From contig JBAZHT010000003.1 in the NCBI GenBank assembly GCA_041652255.1, positions 10,083-74,082 of the forward strand: a stretch of 64,000 bases of DNA, in the 5' to 3' direction. The notes beneath the pieces are model-generated. The model was not told the origin of the DNA. It saw nothing but the letters and a program-made list of their open reading frames with translations, and did not search any database. A program made the translations under genes and the position numbers. Positions 18,534-27,686 of this stretch are shown one piece after another. Each line of letters begins with the position of its first letter. The stretch's first letter is position 1. The stretch is from DMER64 sp041652255 (GTDB lineage Bacteria; Bacteroidota; Bacteroidia; Bacteroidales; UBA932).

Positions 18534-21461
18534 TTAATAGCCGAATATTTCTTCCCGGGACAATCTCACAACTTTTCCGTAGCCCGAAAGATAATCCAAA
18601 TCTAACGCCTTGATATCGCTTAATATACAATAATCAGTAGATCTGCCTTTTATCCATTCCTGTTGAAAAGCTACGATATCTTCCAATGTAAGTTCCTGAA
18701 CGTCTTCAAAAATGACCTTCCTCATATCTTCCCAAATATTCTTTTCTTTGGCCTGTTGGTAAAAGTTCAAGAGATTTCTGCCTGTGATCCTTTCCGTCCT
18801 GAGGGAAGATATCAGGCCTTCTTTGGCCAGCGAAAATGAGCGCTCGGATTCCGGCATATTATTGATAATATCTTCAAAAGCTCCTATAGCATCCTTCATT
18901 TTGTCATTCTGGGTAGCTATAAAACTACTGAAAACATACGGGAAGCCCTCCCGTTTCAGAGAAGGTTCGCTAAAACGGGCACTTGCGCTGTAAGCCAGGC
19001 CCCTGGCTTCCCTCATTTCCTGGAAAACAATGGCATTCATGGAAGAACCAAAGTACTCATTATACATACGAGCCTGTGCATAGGGGACATTGTCGTACGT
19101 TTCGTTATCCCTTGCAGAATAGGAAGCATAATACATCTGATTGGCATCGTACTGAGCCAGGTATACTCTGTTTTCGGCATCAATGACCGGTTTGAAATAT
19201 TCTTTTTCCGGCACGGGTCTCAGGTTTTCTGCCATCGGCCAGGAAGCTTCAATAAGAGCCCCTACCTTTTCTATGGGTGAAGGACCGTGATAATAAATGT
19301 CAGCCTCGTAGGACAGCAGATCCTGAATTTTTTTCAGAAGTGCCGCGGGATCAGTACGTTTTAATTCTCTTTCAGTCATAATATTGGTAGCCTGATTTAC
19401 AGGGCCGTACTGCATATATTGCTGCAGACGCTGAAAATTCGTTCTCTGGTCGGTTTTTGCATCGGCACGGCTTTTCAGGATATTCCCGGCCAGGGAATTG
19501 TAAACGTCTTTGTCGGGTTGAGCATCGGTAATCCATTCAGACAAAAGTTCAAGTGCAGGCTGCATATTCTCGGCCAATCCGTTCAACGTAATGGAACAGG
19601 TATTTTGAGAACCTCTTGCATTGAACGAACAGGCCAGTTCATAAAACGATCTGCTTATTTCTTCAGCCGATTTTTCAGATGTTCCCAGGTAATTCAGGTA
19701 ATCAAAAGCCACCGGCAGGGCCTTATCATAATTACTGCCCAGTTCGTATACAATGGACAAGGTAAAAAGATCGTTCACGGTATTCGGAACGTACACAAGT
19801 GTTACGCCTTCCCGAACAGAATGTTTTGCGAAGTCTTTTTCAAAGTCTACAAAGACCGGTTCAATGGGATCTACCCCGGAAGCGAGGATCTCCTGCAGGA
19901 ACCCGGAAGATTTATCCCTGTTTGTATGTATTGGCGTAATGGCCGGTTTTTCGATTTTTTTGTAGGTAGTATCAGGACCCTGACGTTTGTATATGACCGC
20001 GTAATTATCGTCTTTAAAATATTGGTTCGCAAAAGCCACCAGGTCATCTTTGGTAACGGCTTCCATTCTTTCAATGAAGCGGATCTGTTGTTCCCAGGGG
20101 ATACCGTTTATGAATGAGCTGACAAACATATTGGCCCTTCCCCTGTTACTTTCCAACCGTCGCATCATATTGAACTTATAGTTGTTTACTATGGCTTTAA
20201 GCAAATTTTCGTCAAAGTCTCCCTTACGGATCTTATCCAGGCTGTTCAGCAGCAGGTCTTTTACCTGATCCAGACTCTGACCCTGTTTGGGATTGCCTTG
20301 CAAGATCAAAGCACTTCTGTCTGCCATCATGTAAGCGTAAGCCCCGGCCTGCAACACTTTTTGCTGTTGGTTCAGGTCAAGGTCCATGATCCCTGCTTTA
20401 CCGTTGCTGAGTACTTCCCCAAAAACGGTAAACAAAGCATCTTCAGTTGATGCTATATGAGGTCCCTGCCATCCCAGGGTAACGTACTCTGATTCCAATC
20501 CCCGGACTTCCACTTCAAGAGGTCCTTCCACGGGTTCCTCCCGGGTAAGTATGCGCTCAGGTAATTCGGAATTGGCCTCCCATTGCCCAAAATACTCATC
20601 AATGATGGAAATCATTTCATCGGGATCGAAATCCCCTGAAAGACAAATGGCCGTATTATTGGGAACATAGTATGTCTTGTAATAATTCTTTATGTTGGTT
20701 ATGGAGGGATTCTTTAAATGCTCCTGTGTCCCTATAACTGTCTGTTTGCCGTAAGGATGCGTGGGAAAAAGTGCGGTTAACAGTTTTTCAGTCACTTTTT
20801 CACTATCCATGGTGGAATACATATTCATTTCTTCATATACGGTTTCCAGTTCGGTGTGAAATCCGCGGATCACATTGTCCGAAAAACGTTCGGCCTGGAT
20901 CTTAGCCCAGTTTCTGACCTGGTTGGACGGTATATCTTCAATATACATGGTCTGGTCGTATCCCGTTCCTGCGTTCGTACCGGTAGCTCCGATGGCAGAC
21001 ATAAGCTTGTCGTACTCGTTCGGAATGGAATATTTGGAAGCCTCCAGGGAAATACTGTCTATGCGGTGATAAATGGCTTTGCGTTCTTCGTCGTCACGGG
21101 TGGCCCTGTATTCCTCAAAGAGGACCTCTATCTGGTCCAATAGCGGTTTTTCCATTTCATAATTCTGTGTTCCGAACTTTGAAGTACCCTTGAACATCAG
21201 ATGCTCAAAATAGTGAGCCAGCCCCGTTGTTTCAGATGGGTCATCCTTGCCTCCCACCCTGACGGCAATGTAAGTCTGGATCCTGGGAGTTTCATCATTG
21301 ATAGTCATATATACTTTAAGACCGTTGTCCAGGGTATATATACGTGCATTTAACGGATCCCCATCTACTGTCTGGTATGAGTAACGGGGTCCGCAGGAAA
21401 GTATGACACCTATAGCGCCTAGTGTCAAAACGGCAGTTGTAAATTTGTGTAAGAGTGACAT
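18534..21461 (-). CDS. M16-family zinc metallopeptidase lipoprotein
   Basis: The 975-residue protein begins with a lipoprotein signal peptide (lipobox ILSC, Cys23), so it is anchored in the outer membrane or periplasm. The first M16 domain has the inverted zinc motif HYFEH (H83, E86, H87). The second half lacks the motif and forms the usual non-catalytic partner, as in pitrilysin-type tandem enzymes. The start at 21461 gives a clean signal peptide. The longer open frame (to 21560) would overlap the divergent zinc-peptidase gene. A TACATTTG -7 box lies 19 nt upstream. The substrate is unknown. Confidence 0.9.
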   Translation of the reverse strand: MSLLHKFTTAVLTLGAIGVILSCGPRYSYQTVDGDPLNARIYTLDNGLKVYMTINDETPRIQTYIAVRVGGKDDPSETTGLAHYFEHLMFKGTSKFGTQNYEMEKPLLDQIEVLFEEYRATRDDEERKAIYHRIDSISLEASKYSIPNEYDKLMSAIGATGTNAGTGYDQTMYIEDIPSNQVRNWAKIQAERFSDNVIRGFHTELETVYEEMNMYSTMDSEKVTEKLLTALFPTHPYGKQTVIGTQEHLKNPSITNIKNYYKTYYVPNNTAICLSGDFDPDEMISIIDEYFGQWEANSELPERILTREEPVEGPLEVEVRGLESEYVTLGWQGPHIASTEDALFTVFGEVLSNGKAGIMDLDLNQQQKVLQAGAYAYMMADRSALILQGNPKQGQSLDQVKDLLLNSLDKIRKGDFDENLLKAIVNNYKFNMMRRLESNRGRANMFVSSFINGIPWEQQIRFIERMEAVTKDDLVAFANQYFKDDNYAVIYKRQGPDTTYKKIEKPAITPIHTNRDKSSGFLQEILASGVDPIEPVFVDFEKDFAKHSVREGVTLVYVPNTVNDLFTLSIVYELGSNYDKALPVAFDYLNYLGTSEKSAEEISRSFYELACSFNARGSQNTCSITLNGLAENMQPALELLSEWITDAQPDKDVYNSLAGNILKSRADAKTDQRTNFQRLQQYMQYGPVNQATNIMTERELKRTDPAALLKKIQDLLSYEADIYYHGPSPIEKVGALIEASWPMAENLRPVPEKEYFKPVIDAENRVYLAQYDANQMYYASYSARDNETYDNVPYAQARMYNEYFGSSMNAIVFQEMREARGLAYSASARFSEPSLKREGFPYVFSSFIATQNDKMKDAIGAFEDIINNMPESERSFSLAKEGLISSLRTERITGRNLLNFYQQAKEKNIWEDMRKVIFEDVQELTLEDIVAFQQEWIKGRSTDYCILSDIKALDLDYLSGYGKVVRLSREEIFGY

Positions 21462-21480
21462 AATCATTTGGTTATTTATA

Positions 21481-21488
21481 CAAATGTA
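21481..21488 (-). promoter_or_regulatory. -7 promoter box of the M16 peptidase gene
   Basis: TACATTTG on the minus strand matches TANNTTTG and lies 19 nt before the chosen ATG, supporting the shorter start. No good -33 TTTG is seen. Confidence 0.4.
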
Positions 21489-21544
21489 CAAATATTTGTG
21501 CTCGGCATTGTTTTTGCTGTAAAAATCAGAAAAAAAACAAAAAA

Positions 21545-22237
21545 ATGGAACCCGCTTCAACTGTATCTTACTACTGGATCATCTTCATAGGAACCGTTTT
21601 GCTAAGCTGGATAGTCCAGTCTATGCTTCGGTCAAAATTCAGAAAATATTCCAAGATCCGGATCACCTCCGGACTTACCGGGGCGGAAGTAGCCCGCAAA
21701 ATGCTCCGGGATAACAATATTGAGGATGTACAGATTATTTCTGCCACAGGCAGGCTGACCGACCATTACAACCCTGCAAACAAGACGGTTAACCTGAGTG
21801 AAGGGGTATACAAAAGTAACAGCATTATGGCGGCAGCCGTTGCTGCTCATGAGTGTGGTCACGCCCTTCAGCACGCCTACGGATACGCACCTCTTAAAAT
21901 GAGATCTACACTGGTCCCTGTAGTGAGTTTTGCATCACAATGGGTGATATGGGTAATCCTGGCAGGCATGTTGCTAATAAGAACATTCCCTCAGCTGATG
22001 CTCTTTGGAATCATTTTGTTTGCACTGACTACGCTTTTCAGCATCATCACCCTGCCGGTTGAGATCAATGCAAGCCGTCGCGCACTGGCCTGGCTCAACG
22101 ACAGCGGGATCACCAATTATGAAACGTACCCCATGGCAAAAGATGCATTACGTTCGGCTGCCTATACATATATCGTCGCAGCTCTCAGTTCCCTGGCCAC
22201 TTTGTTTTATTACATTACCCTCTTTTCCAGACGATGA
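21545..22237 (+). CDS. YugP-like membrane zinc metallopeptidase
   Basis: The 230-residue membrane protein has an N-terminal helix (about 9-28), the zinc motif A-H-E-C-G-H (H102, E103, H106) and hydrophobic helices at about 122-140, 145-165 and 205-225. The ATG, overall length and A-A-H-E-C-G-H-A-L-Q-H context match the Zn_peptidase_2 (YugP) family. Substrates in Bacteroidetes are not established. It is divergent from the M16 peptidase gene, with 83 bp between the starts. Confidence 0.88.
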   Translation: MEPASTVSYYWIIFIGTVLLSWIVQSMLRSKFRKYSKIRITSGLTGAEVARKMLRDNNIEDVQIISATGRLTDHYNPANKTVNLSEGVYKSNSIMAAAVAAHECGHALQHAYGYAPLKMRSTLVPVVSFASQWVIWVILAGMLLIRTFPQLMLFGIILFALTTLFSIITLPVEINASRRALAWLNDSGITNYETYPMAKDALRSAAYTYIVAALSSLATLFYYITLFSRR

Positions 22238-22261
22238 TCACCGGTCACATCCCGTTTTTTG

Positions 22262-22269
22262 TATATTTG
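22262..22269 (+). promoter_or_regulatory. -7 promoter box of kdgK
   Basis: TATATTTG matches TANNTTTG and lies 22 nt before the kdgK ATG. It also overlaps the spurious upstream extension of the open frame. Confidence 0.45.
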
Positions 22270-22291
22270 TACTGATTTACAATACAAAAAC

Positions 22292-23326
22292 ATGGGAAAA
22301 GTTGTCACATTCGGAGAAATCATGTTGCGCTTGTCCATTCCTGACCATTTGCGGCTGGGACAATCCGGTGAATTTTCGGCAACATTCGGGGGAGGAGAAG
22401 CCAATGTAGCCGTTTCTCTGGCAAATTACGGCATCCCTGCCTCTTTTTTTACCAGGCTGCCCGATAATGACCTGTCTTTGTGGTGTCTTAAGGAATTGCG
22501 CTCATTCGGCGTTGATACAGGCAGTATCATACTCGGCGGAAAACGCCTGGGTTTGTACTATCTGGAAACCGGGGCCGTAGCCAGGGCTTCGAAAGTGATC
22601 TACGACAGGGAAAATTCTTCATTTTCAGAAATACTACCGGAAATGATCCGTTGGGAAGAAATCTTACGGGACGCCACATGGTTTCACTGGACCGGAATTA
22701 CTCCTGCTGTGAGCCGGAGTGCCGCCCAAACCTGCCTGGACGCTGTAAAAACCGCCAGGCGGATGGGTATCACTGTTTCCTGTGATCTGAATTACAGGAA
22801 GAATCTCTGGAAATACGGGTTGCCGGCTTCCGAAGTCATGCCCGAACTGGTGTCAGGATGCGATATTATTATTGGCAATGAAGAAGATGCCGAAAAGGTC
22901 TTTGACATCAAACCGAAAGGTTTTAAAGCCAACCCGGGAAAAACAGAAGCTGCTGCATTCAGACCCGTATGTGAATCACTGATGAACAGGTTTCCTGAAG
23001 CAAAGAAAGTTGCCATAACTTTAAGAGGGTCCCTGAGCGCCAGTCATAACACCTGGTCAGCCATCCTCTGGAACGGGGAAAAAATGCATACGGCTCCCGT
23101 ATACGACATAACTCATATAGTGGACCGCGTAGGCGGAGGCGATTCGTTTGCCGCGGGACTGATCTACGGACTGATCACCTACCAGGGTGACGATGCCAGG
23201 GCTCTGGATTTTGCAACAGCTGCATCATGTCTTAAACATACCGTTTATGGAGATTTTAACCGTGTAACGGTTCAGGAAATAGAAACGTTAATGACCGGAG
23301 ACGCATCCGGCAGGGTAAACAGATAA
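22292..23326 (+). CDS. kdgK: 2-keto-3-deoxygluconate kinase
   Basis: PfkB-family sugar kinase of 344 residues, expected to phosphorylate 2-keto-3-deoxygluconate (KDG) to KDPG. The N-terminal motif FGEIMLRL, the GGGEANVAVSLA stretch and the C-terminal DRVGGGDSFAAGL anion-hole motif (catalytic Asp) are clear. The KDG assignment rests on context: the next gene, 10 nt downstream, is the KDPG aldolase, and the convergent genes are a hexuronate transporter and isomerase. The start at 22292 follows a -7 box; the frame extends to 22259 without family similarity. Confidence 0.9.
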   Translation: MGKVVTFGEIMLRLSIPDHLRLGQSGEFSATFGGGEANVAVSLANYGIPASFFTRLPDNDLSLWCLKELRSFGVDTGSIILGGKRLGLYYLETGAVARASKVIYDRENSSFSEILPEMIRWEEILRDATWFHWTGITPAVSRSAAQTCLDAVKTARRMGITVSCDLNYRKNLWKYGLPASEVMPELVSGCDIIIGNEEDAEKVFDIKPKGFKANPGKTEAAAFRPVCESLMNRFPEAKKVAITLRGSLSASHNTWSAILWNGEKMHTAPVYDITHIVDRVGGGDSFAAGLIYGLITYQGDDARALDFATAASCLKHTVYGDFNRVTVQEIETLMTGDASGRVNR

Positions 23327-23336
23327 TATCATTGTC

Positions 23337-24014
23337 ATGGCAAGATTTTCAAAATGGGATGTAACGGATGCCATCAGGGACACGGGACTGATCCCTGTTT
23401 TTTACCATCCACACAAAGAAACAGCAGAAAATGCAGTCAAAGCCTGTTACCAGGCAGGTGTACGCGTTTTTGAATTTACTAACCGGGGAGACTTTGCCCA
23501 CGAAGTATTTGCGCATCTGGAAAAATTTATGGCAAAAGAATGTCCCGAAATGATATTAGGGGCAGGCTCTGTGACGGAGCCGGCCACTGCAACCCTTTTC
23601 ATTCAAACGGGAGCCGCCTTCATTGTAGGTCCGAATTTTAACCCTGAAGTGGCGCGGCTGTGTAACCGCCGCCTCATCCCCTACATTCCCGGATGTGCCA
23701 CGGCTACCGAAGTCGGGAACGCCCAGGAAGCCGGATGTGAAATGTGCAAGATCTTTCCCGCATCCGAGACCGGGGGCCCTTCATTCATCAAAAGTCTGAA
23801 AGCCCCTATGCCACGCAGTTTGTTCCTGGTTACGGGAGGCGTGGAGCCCCGGGAAGACAATTTAAAGGAATGGTTCCGGGCAGGAGCCACTTGCGTAGGA
23901 ATGGGGTCGGCTCTTTTTACAAAAGAACTTATGAAGATCAAAGACTGGCAAGGCATAGAACGTTTGTGCAAGATCTCCCTGGATGCCATAACCGGCATCA
24001 AATCTACACTATAA
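23337..24014 (+). CDS. eda: KDPG / 4-hydroxy-2-oxoglutarate aldolase
   Basis: Class I aldolase that splits 2-keto-3-deoxy-6-phosphogluconate into pyruvate and glyceraldehyde-3-phosphate. The 225-residue protein shows the catalytic Glu in FEFTNRG and the Schiff-base Lys in CKIFPA. The phosphate-binding GGV and GMGSAL stretches are present. It follows kdgK by 10 nt in the same operon and overlaps the convergent transporter gene by 11 nt. Confidence 0.94.
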   Translation: MARFSKWDVTDAIRDTGLIPVFYHPHKETAENAVKACYQAGVRVFEFTNRGDFAHEVFAHLEKFMAKECPEMILGAGSVTEPATATLFIQTGAAFIVGPNFNPEVARLCNRRLIPYIPGCATATEVGNAQEAGCEMCKIFPASETGGPSFIKSLKAPMPRSLFLVTGGVEPREDNLKEWFRAGATCVGMGSALFTKELMKIKDWQGIERLCKISLDAITGIKSTL

Positions 24015-25443
24015 TCTTCCTGTAACGGGGAACGAGCGTTTTCATGATCACCCATCCTCCCAGGTAAGCCACAGAGCAGATACAAAACACAATAAAATAT
24101 CCGGCTGCTTCACCCTGAAATCCCATAAAGGTCATCTGTGTATTGGCGGCATGATCAAACAAAACACCCGAATAACGATTGATCACGTAAGAAGATATCA
24201 TCCCTGCCGTAGTACCTATCCCCGTTATGGTGCCTATGGTACTCTTTGGAAACATATCTCCGATGGTTGAATACAGGTTGGCAGACCATGCCTGGTGAGC
24301 CGCTCCGGCAATTCCAATGATAATTACGGGGATCCAATAGGATACGTTTCCCAGAGGCTGGGCAAACATGGTTAATAAAGGGAAAAAAGCAAAAATCAAC
24401 ATGGCCCGCATTCTTCCCGAATATGGGTCCATCTTCTTTTTATCTACAAAATATGTAGGCAGCCAGCCTCCTATTATAGAAAGCAGGGTGATGGCATAAA
24501 GCACGAAAATCAGTAATTGGGCCTTAGGATTGTTTGAAGGCAGACCATACACCGAACTCAGATAGGCCGGAGTCCAGAACAGGAAGAACCACCAAACCCC
24601 GTCGGTCATAAATTTGCCAAGGGCAAAAGCCCAGGTTTGCCTGAACGAAAAACATTTCCAGAAAGATATCCTGGTCTGTGAAACAGAAGGTTTGTCGTCG
24701 GTAGAAACGTCTTCTCCGTCTTGTTGAATATACATCAGCTCAGCCCGGCTCACTTTGGGATGTACCTCGGGTTTTTTGTATATGAAGATCCAGATACCCA
24801 TCCATAAAAAGCCTAAAGCACCAATTATCAAAAATGCAGCCTCCCATCCTAACCTGGTTGCGATCAAAGGAACTGTAACAGGAGCCACCAATGCCCCGAC
24901 AGTTGCTCCCGCATTAAAGATGCTGGTGGCAAAACCCCTGTCTTTTTTGGGAAAATATTCGGCCGTTGCTTTCACCGCTGCCGGAAAATTTCCCGCCTCC
25001 CCCAGGGCCAAAATGCTTCGGGCAAAAATAAACAGCGATACGCTCACTGTCGTGATCCTTGCCACCATATCCACTCCCCGGGCCATACGCAACGCGTCGG
25101 CACTGTCCAATCCGACTACGGCCTCTGTAATAACACCGCACAAAGCATGAAGACAAGCTCCCACAGACCATATCCCGATAGCCCACAGATAGCCTTTTTT
25201 TGTATCTATGCGATCTATGATCCTGCCAGCAAACAAAACGCCAATAGCATACATAATAGAAAAAACACCCGTGATTTTTCCGTAATGCAAATTGGTCCAG
25301 TGAAATTCCGGGGCAATGAAATCCATCCAGGTAAGCGACAATACCTGGCGATCCAAATAATTAACGGTAGTGGCAAAAAACAACATCATACAGATGGTCC
25401 ACCTGTATCGTGTCATTTTTTCTCCGGCAGGTCTTATTTTCAT
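24004..25443 (-). CDS. exuT: Hexuronate transporter, MFS (ExuT-like)
   Basis: Major facilitator protein of 479 residues with about twelve hydrophobic helices. The N-terminal motif (RWTICMMLFFATTVNYLDRQVLSL) is typical of the anion:cation symporter (ACS) family to which ExuT belongs. It lies 5 nt downstream of uxaC and converges on kdgK-eda, so galacturonate or glucuronate is the likely substrate. The start could also be the ATG nine codons further in (25416). Confidence 0.87.
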   Translation of the reverse strand: MKIRPAGEKMTRYRWTICMMLFFATTVNYLDRQVLSLTWMDFIAPEFHWTNLHYGKITGVFSIMYAIGVLFAGRIIDRIDTKKGYLWAIGIWSVGACLHALCGVITEAVVGLDSADALRMARGVDMVARITTVSVSLFIFARSILALGEAGNFPAAVKATAEYFPKKDRGFATSIFNAGATVGALVAPVTVPLIATRLGWEAAFLIIGALGFLWMGIWIFIYKKPEVHPKVSRAELMYIQQDGEDVSTDDKPSVSQTRISFWKCFSFRQTWAFALGKFMTDGVWWFFLFWTPAYLSSVYGLPSNNPKAQLLIFVLYAITLLSIIGGWLPTYFVDKKKMDPYSGRMRAMLIFAFFPLLTMFAQPLGNVSYWIPVIIIGIAGAAHQAWSANLYSTIGDMFPKSTIGTITGIGTTAGMISSYVINRYSGVLFDHAANTQMTFMGFQGEAAGYFIVFCICSVAYLGGWVIMKTLVPRYRKIIV

Positions 25444-25448
25444 GTAAT

Positions 25449-26858
25449 TTAAAATTTAAAATATTCAAGGGCATTGCGGTAACATACGGCCTGAACGATC
25501 TCCCTGCCTATAAACTCCGTTTCTCCGGAAGGAAGCAATCCCTGTTCCATATCGTTTCCCAGCAGATTGCACAATGTTCTGCGAAAATAATCATGTCTGG
25601 CATAACTTAAAAAACTCCGGGAATCGGTCAACATCCCCACAAACCGGCTCAGAAGTCCCAGCAGGGAAAGGGTGTTGATTTGTTTTTCCATACCGTCTTT
25701 CTGGTCCAGGAACCACCAGGCAGCTCCAAACTGGATCTTTCCCGGGATAAGGCCGTCCTGGAAATTTCCGGCCATTGTGGCCACTACTTCGTTATCCCGC
25801 GGGTTTAGGTTATAGATTATGGTTTTAGTCAATTTATCACGACTGTCCAGACCGTCCAGAAAACGTGACATATTCCGTGAAACCGTAAAATCGCCAATGG
25901 AATCATACCCGGTATCGGGGCCAATGGTCCGGAACATGCGTGAATTGTTATTGCGCAGGGCTCCGTAGTGAAACTGTTGCGTCCACCCCGTTTCCCAATC
26001 CATGATCCCGAACTCGGTGAGCATGGCCGTTTTGAACATGCGGATCTCCTGCACTCCCGGCTTTTTCCCGCTCATCGCTATTTGGAAAACGGATTCTACT
26101 GAGGAAGCGGTATACTCCTCGGCAAAAAATTCCTCGATACCGTGATCGGAAAGGCGGCATCCGTGCTCCCCAAAATAAGCATGACGGACCCGCAAAGCTT
26201 CAATAAGCGTGTCAAAGGAAAGGATGTCGATTCCCGAGACTGCGGCCAGTTTTTCCACGTACTCCCTGAACGTAAGCGGATCCTCAATGGCCATGGCTTT
26301 GTCGGGGCGCCAGGCAGGCAGAACTTTCACCGGGAATCCGTCCGCAGCAATCTTCCGGTGATGTTCCAGGGAATCTACGGGATCATCCGTTGTACAAAGT
26401 GTTTCCACCCCGTATTTTTGGATCAGGCCCCTGGCACTATAATCCTTTTTACCCAACCATTCATTACACTCCCGATAGATACCCTCAGCTGTTTGCGGAT
26501 TAAGGAGTTCCGTAATCCCGAATCCTGATCTTAACTCCATGTGAGTCCAGTGATACAAAGGATTACGCATGGTATAAGGAACCGTCTGCGCCCATTTCCG
26601 GAACTTCTCCCAATCGGTAGTATCTTTCCCTGTTATGTAACGTTCATCAACGCCGTTGGCACGCATGGCCCTCCACTTGTAATGGTCTCCGTTAAGCCAG
26701 ACCCGGGTCATATTTTCAAATTGCCTGTCATTGGCTATTTCCGCAGGATCAAGGTGACAATGGAAATCAATGATGGGCAGCTCCCTGGCGTAATCATGAT
26801 AAAGCCGCTGAGCCGTCTTTGTCTGTAAAAGGAAATTCTCGTCGTTAAACTGTTTCAT
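25449..26858 (-). CDS. uxaC: Glucuronate/galacturonate isomerase
   Basis: Converts D-glucuronate to D-fructuronate and D-galacturonate to D-tagaturonate. The 469-residue protein has full family length. It carries the metal-binding IDFHCHLDP motif near the N-terminus and the conserved LCTTDDPVDSL, KVLPAWRPDK and VGMLTDSRSF stretches. It is transcribed just ahead of exuT. The reductases and dehydratases that would take the product on to KDG (uxaB/uxuB, uxaA/uxuA) are not in this window. Confidence 0.95.
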   Translation of the reverse strand: MKQFNDENFLLQTKTAQRLYHDYARELPIIDFHCHLDPAEIANDRQFENMTRVWLNGDHYKWRAMRANGVDERYITGKDTTDWEKFRKWAQTVPYTMRNPLYHWTHMELRSGFGITELLNPQTAEGIYRECNEWLGKKDYSARGLIQKYGVETLCTTDDPVDSLEHHRKIAADGFPVKVLPAWRPDKAMAIEDPLTFREYVEKLAAVSGIDILSFDTLIEALRVRHAYFGEHGCRLSDHGIEEFFAEEYTASSVESVFQIAMSGKKPGVQEIRMFKTAMLTEFGIMDWETGWTQQFHYGALRNNNSRMFRTIGPDTGYDSIGDFTVSRNMSRFLDGLDSRDKLTKTIIYNLNPRDNEVVATMAGNFQDGLIPGKIQFGAAWWFLDQKDGMEKQINTLSLLGLLSRFVGMLTDSRSFLSYARHDYFRRTLCNLLGNDMEQGLLPSGETEFIGREIVQAVCYRNALEYFKF

Positions 26859-26871
26859 AATCCTTCAATAA

Positions 26872-27315
26872 TTAAAACCATATGGATTCCTGCAGGATTT
26901 CCCCGAAACTGTGCGAAGTGACAAAGAGGATGATCCTGACAAGATGATAGCCTCCCATTAAAACAGCGGTTCCGTAAGCCAGTTTCATGTTATAGAGCCA
27001 TCTTTTCTTATAGTTACGACCGCGTATCAATTCTACGGTCATAACAAACAAAGCGGAAATGAAAAACAACACCAGCAACGGTCCGAACAAATGGTTCCTG
27101 AAACTCTCTGCCAGATCTCCCCTGTAAAGACTGACCATGGATTTGATCATACCACAGCCCGGACAGGGCAGGCCCGTAAGCATCTTGAACGGACAAAATG
27201 ACTGGCTTTCCTGTAAATGACCGGCACCCGGATCAAACAACATGATCAGCAGGGGCGTGACCAGGAACAAGAATAAAACGACTATACCGCTTATTTTCCG
27301 CCTGTAAAACACCAA
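26872..27315 (-). CDS. DUF2752 membrane protein
   Basis: A 147-residue protein with three or four hydrophobic helices. The signature CPFKMLTGLPCPGCGM with three closely spaced cysteines is that of the DUF2752 family, whose function is unknown. It lies 3 nt after the DUF4234-like gene and 13 nt before uxaC on the same strand, so it is carried inside the hexuronate transcription string although no link to uronate use is known. Confidence 0.8.
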   Translation of the reverse strand: MVFYRRKISGIVVLFLFLVTPLLIMLFDPGAGHLQESQSFCPFKMLTGLPCPGCGMIKSMVSLYRGDLAESFRNHLFGPLLVLFFISALFVMTVELIRGRNYKKRWLYNMKLAYGTAVLMGGYHLVRIILFVTSHSFGEILQESIWF

Positions 27316-27318
27316 ATA

Positions 27319-27681
27319 TTATTTGTACAATTTATTGATCTCGCTCTGAACTATCATGGCAGCTATCATGGGGAAGAAAAAGCCTAACAGCATCAACAAT
27401 ATGGACTGATCCCGGGGAGGCATCCCTATCCTTTCGTCCAGGGCAGGCAAACCGTCTCTTCCCACGATAAAAAAGAAGTACATATTTACCGGCCATATAC
27501 ATCCGGCAAATACGGCCACAACAGAAGACAGGATCTCCCTTCCGGCCAGTGCATTGAATACCTTGGCCGCCTGAAGGTTCCAGTAAATCAGGTAAAATCC
27601 GCAGGTGATGAAACCCAGGAGAAGAACTACAACGGGTTCTCTGCGAAATTCGGGAATGTTGTCAATGATCTGCATAATCAA
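27319..27681 (-). CDS. DUF4234-like small membrane protein
   Basis: A 120-residue protein with hydrophobic helices at about 17-35, 50-72 and 90-112. The segment REPVVVLLLGFITCGFYLIYWN resembles the DUF4234 motif (charged residue, hydrophobic run, then G-x-Y-x-x-Y-W). The function is unknown. It starts 5 nt after the glycosyltransferase gene and ends 3 nt before the DUF2752 gene, indicating co-expression of the three. Confidence 0.65.
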   Translation of the reverse strand: MIMQIIDNIPEFRREPVVVLLLGFITCGFYLIYWNLQAAKVFNALAGREILSSVVAVFAGCIWPVNMYFFFIVGRDGLPALDERIGMPPRDQSILLMLLGFFFPMIAAMIVQSEINKLYK

Positions 27682-27686
27682 GAATG

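Noticed and set aside
18412..18630. Small minus-strand gene below the M16 peptidase
   Set aside because: It is an out-of-frame extension overlapping the peptidase 3' end, with no recognisable sequence. The region is better explained by a promoter, hairpin and terminator.
21462..21560. Longer N-terminus of the M16 peptidase (1008 residues)
   Set aside because: It would put 33 extra residues before a clean lipoprotein signal peptide and overlap the divergent zinc-peptidase gene.
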